Source of the DNA: Acanthopleuribacter pedis
Lineage (GTDB): Bacteria > Acidobacteriota > Holophagae > Acanthopleuribacterales > Acanthopleuribacteraceae
Direction: 5' to 3'
Length of the DNA: 64,000 bases
Assembly: GCF_017377855.1 (NCBI RefSeq)
Contig: NZ_JAFREP010000031.1
Coordinates: 1-64,000, forward strand
Shown here piece by piece: positions 35,724 through 44,900 of this stretch. Numbering within the stretch: the stretch's first letter is position 1; each line of letters begins with the position of its first letter. Made by a program: the position numbers and the translations under genes. The notes beneath the pieces were generated by a model that was given only the letters and a program-made list of their open reading frames with translations, was not told the DNA's origin and searched no databases.

Positions 35724-37646
35724 ATGATTCTTGATTCAAAAGCGCCAACGGGGCCCATAGAAAAATCCTGGGATGACCACCGTTTCAACCTTAAACTCGT
35801 GAACCCCGCCAACAAACGGAAGTACAGCATTATTGTCGTGGGCACCGGTTTGGCCGGCGCCTCGGCCGCCGCAACCTTGGCTGAGTTGGGTTACCACGTC
35901 AAATCCTTCTGCATTCAAGACAGTCCCCGTCGCGCCCACAGTATCGCGGCTCAGGGCGGTGTGAACGCCGCCAAGAACTACCCCAACGACGGCGACTCCG
36001 TTTACCGTCTTTTCTACGACACCGTCAAAGGTGGCGACTACCGCGCCCGCGAGGCCAACGTGTACCGGTTGGCTCAGGTTAGCAACAACATCATCGACCA
36101 GTGTGTCGCCCAGGGTGTTCCCTTTGCGCGTGAGTACTCCGGCATGTTGGCCAACCGCTCCTTCGGCGGCGCCCAGGTTTCGCGTACTTTTTATGCCAAG
36201 GGTCAAACCGGTCAGCAATTGTTGCTCGGCGCCTACAGCGCGCTGATGCGCCAGGTCCACGAAGGGCGTGTCGACCTTTACCCGCGCACCGAAATGCTGG
36301 ATGTGGTGGTTGAGGACGGCAAAGCACGCGGCATCATCACGCGCGACGTCGTTACCGGCAAAGTTGAATCCCACGCGGGCCACGCTGTTTGTTTGGCGAC
36401 CGGTGGTTACAGCAACGCCTTTTTCTTGTCGACCAACGCCATGGCCTGTAACGTGACCGCCGCCTACCGCGCTTACAAACGCGGCGCCTTCTTTGCCAAC
36501 CCCTGCTTCACCCAGATTCACCCCACCTGTATTCCGGTGGCCGGTGAGCACCAATCCAAGCTGACGCTGATGTCCGAGTCCCTGCGCAACGACGGTCGCG
36601 TTTGGGTTCCCAAGGAACGCGGCGACAAGCGACGTCCCACCAGCATCCCCGAGGGTGAACGCGACTATTACTTGGAGCGCCGTTACCCCAGTTTCGGTAA
36701 CCTCGTGCCCCGCGATGTGGCCTCCCGTGCCGCCAAGGCCGTCTGCGATGAAGGCCGCGGGGTCGGTCACTCCGGTTTGGCTGTTTACCTGGACTTTGCC
36801 GACGCCATCAAACGCGACGGCCGCGCCGCGATTGAAGCGCGTTACGGTAACTTGTTCCACATGTACGCCAAAATCACCGGTGAGGATCCCTATTCTACGC
36901 CGATGCGGATTTTCCCGGCACCGCACTACACCATGGGCGGTCTGTGGGTTGACTACAACCTGATGTCGACCATCCCCGGTTTGTTCGTGTTGGGCGAAGC
37001 CAACTTCTCCGATCACGGCGCCAACCGCTTGGGTGCCTCCGCGCTGATGCAGGGTTTGGCCGACGGTTACTTTGTGATTCCCTACACCATCGGACCCTAC
37101 CTCGATTCCTTGGCCCGCGACAACGATATGGGCCTCAACCCCGACGCTGCTGCGTTTAAAACCACCCAAAAAGAAGCCACCGACCGCATTACCAAGATGA
37201 TGAACATCAACGGCAAACAAACCGTTGACGACTTCCACAAGAAGTTGGGCCGCATCATGTGGGACAACTGCGGCATGTCCCGTGAAGCCGAGGGCCTCAA
37301 GGGCGCCATTGAGCAGATCCCCAAACTCCGCGAGGAGTTTTGGAACGATGTTTCGGTGACCGGTACGCCCGGCGAGTTCAACCAGGTTTTGGAAAAAGCC
37401 GGTCGCGTCGCCGACTTCCTCGAATTTGGCGAACTCATGTGTCGCGATGCGTTGACGCGTGAGGAATCCTGCGGTGGTCACTTCCGCGAGGAACACCAAA
37501 CGGAAGAAAACGAGGCCCGTCGCGATGACGAAAACTTCACCCACGTTGCTGCTTGGGAACACAAGGGCGACGACCAGGAACCCACCCGCCACCAAGAAGC
37601 ACTTGAGTTCGAGTACGTGAAGTTGACGCAGAGGAGTTATAAGTGA
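35724..37646 (+). CDS. sdhA: Succinate dehydrogenase/fumarate reductase flavoprotein subunit
   Basis: The 640-residue catalytic subunit carries covalent FAD. VVGTGLAGASAA near residue 38-50 is the dinucleotide-binding motif, RRAHSIAAQGGVNA near 71-84 contains the His that holds FAD, and NPCFTQIHPTCIP near 258-270, RDVASR near 331 and PHYTMGGLWVDY near 393 form the active site. DHGANRLGASALMQGLADG completes the FAD pocket. Subunit order C-A-B and the single anchor match the B. subtilis/Bacteroidota/epsilon-type complexes. The GTG start of sdhB overlaps its stop by four bases, indicating translational coupling. Confidence 0.96.
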   Translation: MILDSKAPTGPIEKSWDDHRFNLKLVNPANKRKYSIIVVGTGLAGASAAATLAELGYHVKSFCIQDSPRRAHSIAAQGGVNAAKNYPNDGDSVYRLFYDTVKGGDYRAREANVYRLAQVSNNIIDQCVAQGVPFAREYSGMLANRSFGGAQVSRTFYAKGQTGQQLLLGAYSALMRQVHEGRVDLYPRTEMLDVVVEDGKARGIITRDVVTGKVESHAGHAVCLATGGYSNAFFLSTNAMACNVTAAYRAYKRGAFFANPCFTQIHPTCIPVAGEHQSKLTLMSESLRNDGRVWVPKERGDKRRPTSIPEGERDYYLERRYPSFGNLVPRDVASRAAKAVCDEGRGVGHSGLAVYLDFADAIKRDGRAAIEARYGNLFHMYAKITGEDPYSTPMRIFPAPHYTMGGLWVDYNLMSTIPGLFVLGEANFSDHGANRLGASALMQGLADGYFVIPYTIGPYLDSLARDNDMGLNPDAAAFKTTQKEATDRITKMMNINGKQTVDDFHKKLGRIMWDNCGMSREAEGLKGAIEQIPKLREEFWNDVSVTGTPGEFNQVLEKAGRVADFLEFGELMCRDALTREESCGGHFREEHQTEENEARRDDENFTHVAAWEHKGDDQEPTRHQEALEFEYVKLTQRSYK

Positions 37647-38398
37647 GTAGCCTGAATCTTACCTTACGGGTATGGCGTCAGAAGGGCGCCAACGGCGAAG
37701 GCAAATTCGTCGATTACCGCCTTAACGATGTGTCCACCGATTCTTCCTTCTTGGAAATGATCGATCTGCTGAACAATGATTTGGAAAGTAAGGGCGAGGA
37801 ACCCATTGCTTTTGATCACGACTGCCGCGAAGGCATTTGCGGTGCCTGTAGCATGTTCATCAACGGTCAACCCCACGGACCGGAACGCGGCACCACCGCT
37901 TGTCAGTTGCACATGCGCAGTTTCGAAGACGGTGCCACCATTGTTATCGAACCCTGGCGCGCGCGGCCGTTCCCGGTCATCAAGGATTTGGTCGTTGACC
38001 GTTCCGCCTTTGACCGCATCATCGCCGCCGGCGGTTACATTTCCGCCAAAACCGGCTCGGCACCCGACGCCAACGCGATCCCCATCGCCAAGCAAGACGC
38101 CGATCTGGCCATGGACGCCGCGACCTGCATCGGCTGCGGTGCCTGTGTCGCGGCCTGTAAAAACGCCTCGGCCATGTTGTTTGTGTCCGCCAAGGTTTCG
38201 CAATTCGCATTGCTGCCCCAGGGCCGCGTGGAGCGCGCCACCCGCGTTCGCAACATGATCGATCAGATGGACACCGAGGGTTTCGGCAACTGCACCAACA
38301 CCGGTGCTTGCGAAGCCGAGTGCCCCAAGGAAATCAGCTTGGCCAACATCGCCCGGCTCAACCGCGAGTGGATTCGCTCCAACTTCGTATTGGGATAA
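37643..38398 (+). CDS. sdhB: Succinate dehydrogenase iron-sulfur subunit
   Basis: The 251-residue product has a [2Fe-2S] motif CREGICGACSMFING near residue 66 with a further Cys in TACQLHM, then two Cys clusters CIGCGACVAACKNAS and CTNTGACEAECPKE for the [4Fe-4S] and [3Fe-4S] centres. The start GTG overlaps the sdhA stop (GTGA) and has AGAGGAG seven bases upstream. The last gene of the operon, it is followed by an intrinsic terminator. Confidence 0.95.
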   Translation: MSSLNLTLRVWRQKGANGEGKFVDYRLNDVSTDSSFLEMIDLLNNDLESKGEEPIAFDHDCREGICGACSMFINGQPHGPERGTTACQLHMRSFEDGATIVIEPWRARPFPVIKDLVVDRSAFDRIIAAGGYISAKTGSAPDANAIPIAKQDADLAMDAATCIGCGACVAACKNASAMLFVSAKVSQFALLPQGRVERATRVRNMIDQMDTEGFGNCTNTGACEAECPKEISLANIARLNREWIRSNFVLG

Positions 38399-38433
38399 AA
38401 CCACCGCCTTCCTTTTAAAAACCCTGTGGAGAG

Positions 38434-38455
38434 CCCGGTGTTTCGCCGGGTTTTT
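38434..38455 (+). terminator. Intrinsic terminator of sdhCAB
   Basis: CCCGG/CCGGG stem with the TGTTTCG loop, then TTTTT. It ends 20 bases before aroDE. Confidence 0.75.
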
Positions 38456-38475
38456 CCTTTTTTGGGAGTTCATTC

Positions 38476-39888
38476 ATGTTGTGTGTTTCGCTGACCCCGC
38501 ACGATTTGCCCTTTGCGCCCGCCCGCACCGACCCCGCCTTGGCCGTGGAAGTGCGTTTGGATCACTTCGACCAGGCTGTCGACGCGGCCGGCTTGCGCGC
38601 CGCAACCGCCGGCCCCCTGCTGGCCACCTTCCGAAGTGAGCATCACCTGGGCCGTGCCGCCGCCGCCGACCGTGACGGTTCCGGTTGGGAACAACGGCTT
38701 GCCTGCCTCAAGGCCGGCTTTGATTGGATTGATCTCGAGCTGGATGAAAACGATTTGGACGACAAAATCGCCGCGGTTCACGCCGCCGGTAAAAAGGTGG
38801 TGTTGTCCCATCACAGCCTGAGCGTGGGTGTGGATCTCGAACCCTTTTTGGAACGGGCCTTGGCGACGCGGGCGGATATCCTGAAAATCATTGGGACCGG
38901 AGGCGCAACGGCCGATTTTGCAACCCAGCGCCGCCTGTACCAAAGAGCGGGGACCCGGCCGTTGGTTCATTTTTTCATGGGTGCCGACTATTATGCCTCG
39001 CGGGTGCTTTCGCTGCGTTACGGCGCGCCTTTTACCTTTGTCGCCAAAAGCGAAGCCGCCGCCGTCGCGCCCGGTCAGGTGAGCATTTCACGCATGCGCG
39101 ACCTGTTTGGTGATCGCGGTGGACCTTTTGAGGCCTTTGCCGTGTTGGGGCTGCCGATTGCCCATTCCCGTTCACCGGGGTACCACACGCCGCTGTTGCG
39201 CTCAATTAACCAAAACGCGTTGTTTGTGCCGCTTCCCGGCGAAACCGACGCGGATTTAGCCCTGTTGTTACAGACCTTCCCTGAATTGCGCGGGGCCGCC
39301 GTCACCAAACCCTTGAAAGAAGCCGCGGCGCGACGGGCCGACCGTTTTGTGCATCCCGAGGCCGCCGATTTAGGCGCGGTCAACACCCTGCTCCGCGACG
39401 GGAGCACCTGGTCGGCGGCCAACACGGATTACCTGGCCATGGAAACGTTGCTGGAGGATGTGGTGCCCGCGGGCCGCACCGTGCGCGTTTTGGGGTACGG
39501 CGGCTTGGGGAAAGCCGTGGTGGCGGCCTGTTTGAAATTGGGTTTGCCGGTCGAGGTAACCAATCGCTCCGCCGAAAAATGTCGGGATCTACCCGCCCAA
39601 GCGCGTTTCCTAGCGTGGGAAACGCGGCATGAAGCGGGTGCGTACGCTTTGGTGCAGGCCACCTCGGTCGGCATGGCGCCCCACGACGCGATGAGCCCGT
39701 TGGAACGGGTCCCCGAGGGGGTGGCCGTGGTGATGGAAACCATCTACAACCCCGCCGTCACCCAGCTCATGAAGCAGGCCGAGGCCGCGGGTGCGCGGGT
39801 ATTGGACGGGATGCTGTTGTTCGAGAAACAGGCCGAAATTCAAAACCGTCTGTTCCGAGAAACGTTGACGGCCGATATCGGGAATTGA
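38476..39888 (+). CDS. aroDE: Bifunctional 3-dehydroquinate dehydratase / shikimate dehydrogenase
   Basis: The 470-residue fusion catalyses steps 3 and 4 of the shikimate pathway. Residues 1 to ~215 are type I dehydroquinase: VEVRLDHFD, LSHHSLS with the catalytic His, and DILKIIGTG with the Schiff-base Lys. Residues ~220-470 are AroE: VLGLPIAHSRSPGYHTPLL, VTKPLKEAA (catalytic Lys), GAVNTLL, NTDYLA and the NADP-binding GYGGLGKAV. Fused AroD-AroE is common in plants, Planctomycetes and some Acidobacteriota/Chlamydiae. Here the AroD part looks shortened at its N terminus, beginning directly at strand one. The gene is alone. Confidence 0.92.
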   Translation: MLCVSLTPHDLPFAPARTDPALAVEVRLDHFDQAVDAAGLRAATAGPLLATFRSEHHLGRAAAADRDGSGWEQRLACLKAGFDWIDLELDENDLDDKIAAVHAAGKKVVLSHHSLSVGVDLEPFLERALATRADILKIIGTGGATADFATQRRLYQRAGTRPLVHFFMGADYYASRVLSLRYGAPFTFVAKSEAAAVAPGQVSISRMRDLFGDRGGPFEAFAVLGLPIAHSRSPGYHTPLLRSINQNALFVPLPGETDADLALLLQTFPELRGAAVTKPLKEAAARRADRFVHPEAADLGAVNTLLRDGSTWSAANTDYLAMETLLEDVVPAGRTVRVLGYGGLGKAVVAACLKLGLPVEVTNRSAEKCRDLPAQARFLAWETRHEAGAYALVQATSVGMAPHDAMSPLERVPEGVAVVMETIYNPAVTQLMKQAEAAGARVLDGMLLFEKQAEIQNRLFRETLTADIGN

Positions 39889-39963
39889 AGCCGGCGGGCC
39901 TGGTTCCCCCACCCGTCGAATTGCGGGGAGGCCTACCGCCGGCTCGTTATCTTTGAATGGGTG

Positions 39964-40464
39964 TTGATCCGGCGAACGTTGACGGGGTTGACCTTTAAAA
40001 TGGGGGAATGGCTGGACGAGCATTGATCCGGTGAACGTTGACGGGGTTGACCTTTAAAATGGGGGAATGGCTGGACGAGCATTGATCCGGTGAACCCCGT
40101 TGGGGTTGACCTTTAAAATGGGGGAATGGCTGGACGAGCATTGATCCGGTGAACCCCGTTGGGGTTGACCTTTAAAACGGGGGAATGGTTGGACGAGCAT
40201 TGATCCGGTGAACCCCGTTGGGGTTGACCATTTAAAATGGGGGAATGGTTGGACGAGCATTGATCCGGTGAACGTTGACGGGGTTGACCATTTAAAATGG
40301 GGGAATGGCTGGACGAGCATTGATCCGGTGAACCCCGTTGGGGTTGACCTTTAAAATGGGGGAATGGCTGGACGAGCATTGATCCGGTGAACCCCGTTGG
40401 GGTTGACCATTTAAAATGGGGGAATGGTTGGACGAGCATTGATCCGGTGAACCCCGCTGGGGTT
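39964..40464 (+). repeat. Tandem array of 59/60-bp units (repeat element copy C)
   Basis: Nine units start with TTGATCCGG at 39964, 40023, 40082, 40141, 40200, 40260, 40320, 40379 and 40439. The units differ mainly in AACGTTGACGGGG versus AACCCCGTTGGGG and in CTTTAAAATG versus CATTTAAAATG, so two sub-variants alternate. The last unit runs into the core. It shares TTGATCCGG..GAAC, GGGGTT and GGACG..GC with the copy A array, but each array is far more uniform inside than between. Confidence 0.93.
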
Positions 40465-41072
40465 CGCACACCGCAATCCGTGGACCATAACTAATTTAAA
40501 TCGTGAACCGTAGGTGAACCACGACTGGCTGCGCTGAAGGCGCATAGGCGCCGCGGGCGCCGGTGATTTCAGCCCAGATCAAATGGTTGTGACACAACCA
40601 TTTGCTCTGGGTCCACTGGGGTTCTCGTCGCGTAGACGCCGACGGCGTCGGCCACACAACAAAACCACCAAACGGCCCTAAAAATGATGGCGACCATGCA
40701 ACACCCGACCGGGATCATCCCCGCGGGGTGATCATCCGCAACGCCCGTGGTGTCGGCCCCTACAGGGCCTTCCCGTTCGTGAACCCCATAGACCCAGGGT
40801 ACGACCATTTTCAATGGTCGTACCCTGGGCTAACCTATTGCATCCCTTTAGGATGCGTCCAGTGTGGCCAGGCTGCGCCCGGCATTCAATCAAAGCATGG
40901 TCCAAAGATGGGGTGGTGCGGCCCGTTTCAGGGCGCGCCGGGTCAGTGCCCGTCCAAACATATTCCCTATAAAACCGATCCCCTCGGCCGGCGGCCGGTG
41001 TTCATTCAAGGAATCGTCAAAAGATGGGGTGGGGGGCAGCCCGTAACAGGGCGCGCCGGGTCAACCCAGGCT
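40465..41072 (+). repeat. Structured core of composite repeat element, copy C
   Basis: Same module order as copy A: GTGGACCATAAC..TTTAAA, CTGAAGGCGCATAGGCGC, palindrome 40580-40604 (CAAATGGTTGTG), GTAGACGCCGACGGCGTC stem, palindrome 40793-40829 (CCCAGGGTACGACCATT), then GCATTCAATCAAAGCATGG. The block GATGGGGTGG..GGGCGCGCCGGGTCA appears twice (near 40908 and 41023). It ends 12 bases from the 3' end of the minus-strand bolA-like gene. Confidence 0.85.
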
Positions 41073-41084
41073 CCCGCGTGGGGG

Positions 41085-41339
41085 TTAATCCTCGTGGGGC
41101 CATTTCTCCAGGGTGTAGGTCGCCAGCTTCAGCGCGTGAACCTGGTTGCTGTCGATCAAATCGCGCAACGGTTTGTACACCGCTTGGTGCTGTTTCACGC
41201 GGGTCAACCCCTTAAAGTGGTCGCTGGCGATTTCTAGGTGCCAGTGATCATTGGTGCCGGTGGTGTCGACCAGGGCCATTTTTGCGTCGGGGAAGGCTTC
41301 TTTGAGGCGACCGAGTACGTTTTCTTTTAATGCGCTCAC
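41085..41339 (-). CDS. BolA-family protein
   Basis: The 84-residue product has the class II KH-like BolA fold. FPDAKMALVDTTGTNDHWHLEIASDHFKGL and TRVKQHQAVYKPLRDLI..VHALKLATYT follow the family pattern, including the conserved HALxLxT end. The His next to Trp (DHWH) and the C-terminal His are candidates for [2Fe-2S] binding with a monothiol glutaredoxin. The start is GTG with AAGGAG nine bases upstream. In bacteria, BolA/IbaG proteins affect envelope integrity, stress and iron-sulfur transfer. It is the lone gene between repeat element copy C and a terminal-inverted-repeat element. Confidence 0.9.
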   Translation of the reverse strand: MSALKENVLGRLKEAFPDAKMALVDTTGTNDHWHLEIASDHFKGLTRVKQHQAVYKPLRDLIDSNQVHALKLATYTLEKWPHED

Positions 41340-41437
41340 GGGTGGTGCTCCTTGTGATTGGGGGGAACCCCCCTTTTTTGGCGGCCCCTATTGTAACCTA
41401 TCCCGGCCGGCGTCAAGCTTGGTGCCGGCTTAATTCT
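41340..41437. other. Upstream region of the bolA-like gene
   Basis: It contains AAGGAG of the bolA-like gene and a GGGGGGAACCCCCC stem near 41369-41382. No gene. Confidence 0.5.
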
Positions 41438-41607
41438 GTAACCTAAGAGGCGCGATAAGCGCGAGGGATTTTGGATAAAGGTCTGGAGCGAAATGGCTTG
41501 GAGAAAGCGAAGCCGCACCCGCTGGGTGCGGTGAGCATTTTTACAGGCCGTTGTAGCCCAGAGATTTAGTTAAAATCACCGCGACATATCGCGCTTCTTA
41601 GGTTTAA
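41438..41607 (+). repeat. ~170-bp terminal-inverted-repeat element, copy 3 (best preserved)
   Basis: Left end TAACCTAAGAGGCGCGATA and right end TATCGCGCTTCTTAGGTTTA are imperfect inverted repeats of about 20 bases. The interior holds CTGGAGCGAAATGGCTTGG, a CCGCACCC..GGGTGCGG stem, and GGCCGTTGTAGCCCAGAGAT. With copies 1 and 2 this gives a clear family. No coding capacity; the size and ends are MITE-like, but no transposase or target duplication was found here. Confidence 0.88.
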
Positions 41608-41910
41608 ATCCCGGCTGTGCCCTCGGTGCTTAACACCCTGTCCACGCCGCCGTATGCGGGTTTCGTATCTATTTCGTTAAGAATTTGTTTAAATATCTCT
41701 CTGAAACAGCGTATCTGTCTTTACCTTCAACGAACTTTGAGAACAGGGTTCGGGTTTTCTACCTCTTTATACGGGCGCATTCCGTGGGTCTCCGTCGAAT
41801 GCGCCGGCCGGAATGGTCGTTGCTTGCCTTTGGTGTACCTTTCCACGGTTTTATTTATGGTTGGATCTAGCACCCCATCCGAACACGCTGATTTTTTCTA
41901 GGAGCATTGC
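41608..41910. other. Upstream region of the M4 protease gene
   Basis: No gene is supported. AGGAG at 41900-41904 is its ribosome binding site. The promoter is not identified. Confidence 0.5.
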
Positions 41911-44900
41911 ATGGGAAAAATGTATCGATTGTGGATCGCCGCAATCCTTGTTGTCGCGTCTCTGTCCGTCGGGCCGCTTGCCGCGGCGGATCTGCCTAAC
42001 CAACGCGCCGAACTGCGCCAAAAACTCAGTTCCTCGCTTAGCAACATTCAACGCGCCCGTTACGACGAACATCGTGGTACCTTGCGCACCCTCGCCGTTC
42101 AAAACCTCGTCAACGGCACCGGCCTGGTCGGCAAACACGCCGCCGGCACCAACCCCGAGGTTTTGGCCAAAACCTTTTTGGACCAATACGCGCCGCTTGT
42201 GGGCGCCCACGCGGATTACCGTGATCTCCACAAAACCGCCGTGAAAAGCGATAGCCTGGGTTTGACGCGTCTGAGTTACGAACAAAAGCACGGTGAGGTG
42301 CCCGTCTACGGCTCCGTGCTGCATTTCTACAGCGACAGCAGCGGTCGTCTCCTGCGTGTTCAGGGCAACCTGCTACCGCTCGACGGCGTTCCCGCCCAAG
42401 CACAAATCACCGCCGACCAGGCCGCCGCGCGCGCCTTGGCCGACGTCATCGCTCGCTTCCCCGAACTCAACGAGGCCGACCTCACCATGGACACCCCGGA
42501 ACTTGTCGTCCACGACACCGGCCGCGGTGCCCCTTACGCGGGCCGCATCGTGCTCGCCTGGCGGGTCCCTATGAAACGTGGGTTCCTCACGGTTGAGTCC
42601 GTGTTTGTTGAAGCCGTTAAAGGCAACGTCGTTGACCAAGTCAATGAAACCCACACCTTGGCCCGCGAGGTTTATCAAACCAACGTCAATACCGACGGTT
42701 TGGTATGGCAAGAAGGCAACGCCCAGCCTTACGCCGGCGTCGACGCGCCCGCCATCAATGAACTGATCGCCGCATCAGCCGAGACCTACAACTTCTTCGC
42801 CAGCTTAACCAATGGTGAATTCCTCTCTTGGGACGGCCAAGACAGCCCTATGCGTTCGCTGTACAATCCCGCCAACGGCGGCTGCCCCAATGCCTTTTGG
42901 GGCAACGGCACTGCCGCCTTCTGTGAAGGATTTGCCACCGACGACGTCATCGGCCACGAATTCGCGCACGGTTACGTCGAGGGCAACGGCGACTTGATTT
43001 ACCGCTGGCAGTCCGGCGCCATGAACGAGTCCTACGCCGATGTCTTCGGTGAGTTCATCGATTTGCTTAACGACCGCGACGTCAACGGCGGCAATGCCTT
43101 GCGTACCCAAGACGCTTTGTCCCAATACGTCACCCCAGGGCCCGAGCTTTTTGTAGAAATCGCCGGTGGTGAAACGCGCACCTTCCGCGCGGGCGGTGCC
43201 TCTTTTGGGGCCGCGCCCACCATCGCCGGTGCTTCCGGGACCATCGTCCTGGTTGAAGACACCACCGCCAATCCCAACCAGGGTTGCGAAACCTTGGCCA
43301 ACGGCGCCGCCGTTGCCGGGAACATCGCCCTGATTGATCGCGGCGAGTGTTTCTTCTCCGAGAAAGCCGCCAACGCTCAGGCCGCCGGCGCCATTGCCGT
43401 GGTGATTGTGAACGTGCAGGGCAACGAGGTTGTCAACATGTCCGGCGACGACAGCGCCAACCCCGTCACCATTCCCGTCATCTCCGTGGGTTTGGCCGAC
43501 GGCAATTTCATCAAGGCCGCTTTGGCGGAAGGCGTGACCGGTTCCGTTCAAGCCGCTCAAGCCGAGGTTGAGGATTCCGCCCGTTGGGTTGTCGGTGAAG
43601 ACATCGGTGGCGGTGCCGGCATGCGCGACATGTGGGTGCCCAACGCCGGTAACGATCCCGCGACCCTTACCGATCCCATTTACATGTGTGGTCCCGTTGA
43701 CGTTGACAACGGCGGCGTTCACATCAACTCCGGGGTAGGTAACCGCAACGCTTCGTTGCTGGTTGACGGTGGCACCGTCAACGGTGTGACCATTCCCGCC
43801 CTGGGCATTACCAAGGTTGCCCACATTTACTTCCGCGCCTTGTCACAGTACCTCGTGTTTGACTCCGATTACCGCGACAACGCCGATGCCCTGGAACAGG
43901 CCGCCCGCGACTTGGTTGGCGTGCCGCTCAACCAAATCAGCCTGACCTCCGAGTGGCCGGGTCCCGGTGAGTCCGTCATTACCGAGCAGGATGTGGCCGC
44001 CGTCATGGCTGCCGTGGCCTACTCCGAAATGCGCGAGCTGCCCGAGTCCTGTAACTTCGCGCCCAACCTGATTGCCGCGGCGCCCGCCCTGTGCACCGAG
44101 GGTTCCAGCCGTACCTTGTTCGCCGACGACTTCGAGGGCGACGTGACTGCTTGGACCTTAACCCACGAAGGGATTTTCGAATCCTTCACCGAACGCGACT
44201 GGTCGATTGTTTCCGAACTGCCCGCCGGTCGCAACGGCAAAGGCTTTTTTGCGCCGGATGTCGGCCTGCTCAACAACTGTGGTGTCGGCGTTAACGACGA
44301 AACCGGTCGCTTGATGCTGGCCAGTCCCGCGATTGACATCGCCGACGCTTCAAACCTGCGTTTGGCTTTTGAGCACTACTTCTCAACCGAACGGGATTTC
44401 GACGGCGGCAATGTCAAAATCAGCATCGACGGTGGCGACTTCCAACTCATCCCGGCCGACGCGTTCTTGTACAACGGCTACACCGGTCCCTTCCAAATCG
44501 ACAACAACTCCAACCCGCTCAACAACCAGCCCGGATTCCACGGCACCAACGACGGTACCAACCGCGGCGGCACCTGGGGCACCTCCGTGGTTGACTTGAC
44601 CGGTTTGGTGACCGGCCCGGCATCGATCCAAATCCGGTTCGATTTCGGCACCGACGTTTGTCTCGGCAACGACGGCTGGTACATCGATTCTGTACGCGTT
44701 TTCCGCTGCAGCAGCTCCAGCATCGTCCACGCCGACAGCAACCGTTGGGTTCCCCACCTGACCAGCGCTACCGGTGGCTTTACCACCAGCTTGCAAATGC
44801 TCAACACCGACAGCACCGCACAAACCGTGACCCTGCAGCCCTACGCGAGCAACGGCGATCCCATCGGTGCCGTCTCCATCGAACTGGCCGCGGGTGAGCA

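Noticed and set aside
39964..40464. CRISPR array
   Set aside because: Units abut directly with no unique spacers, unit length is ~60 bases, and no cas genes are present.
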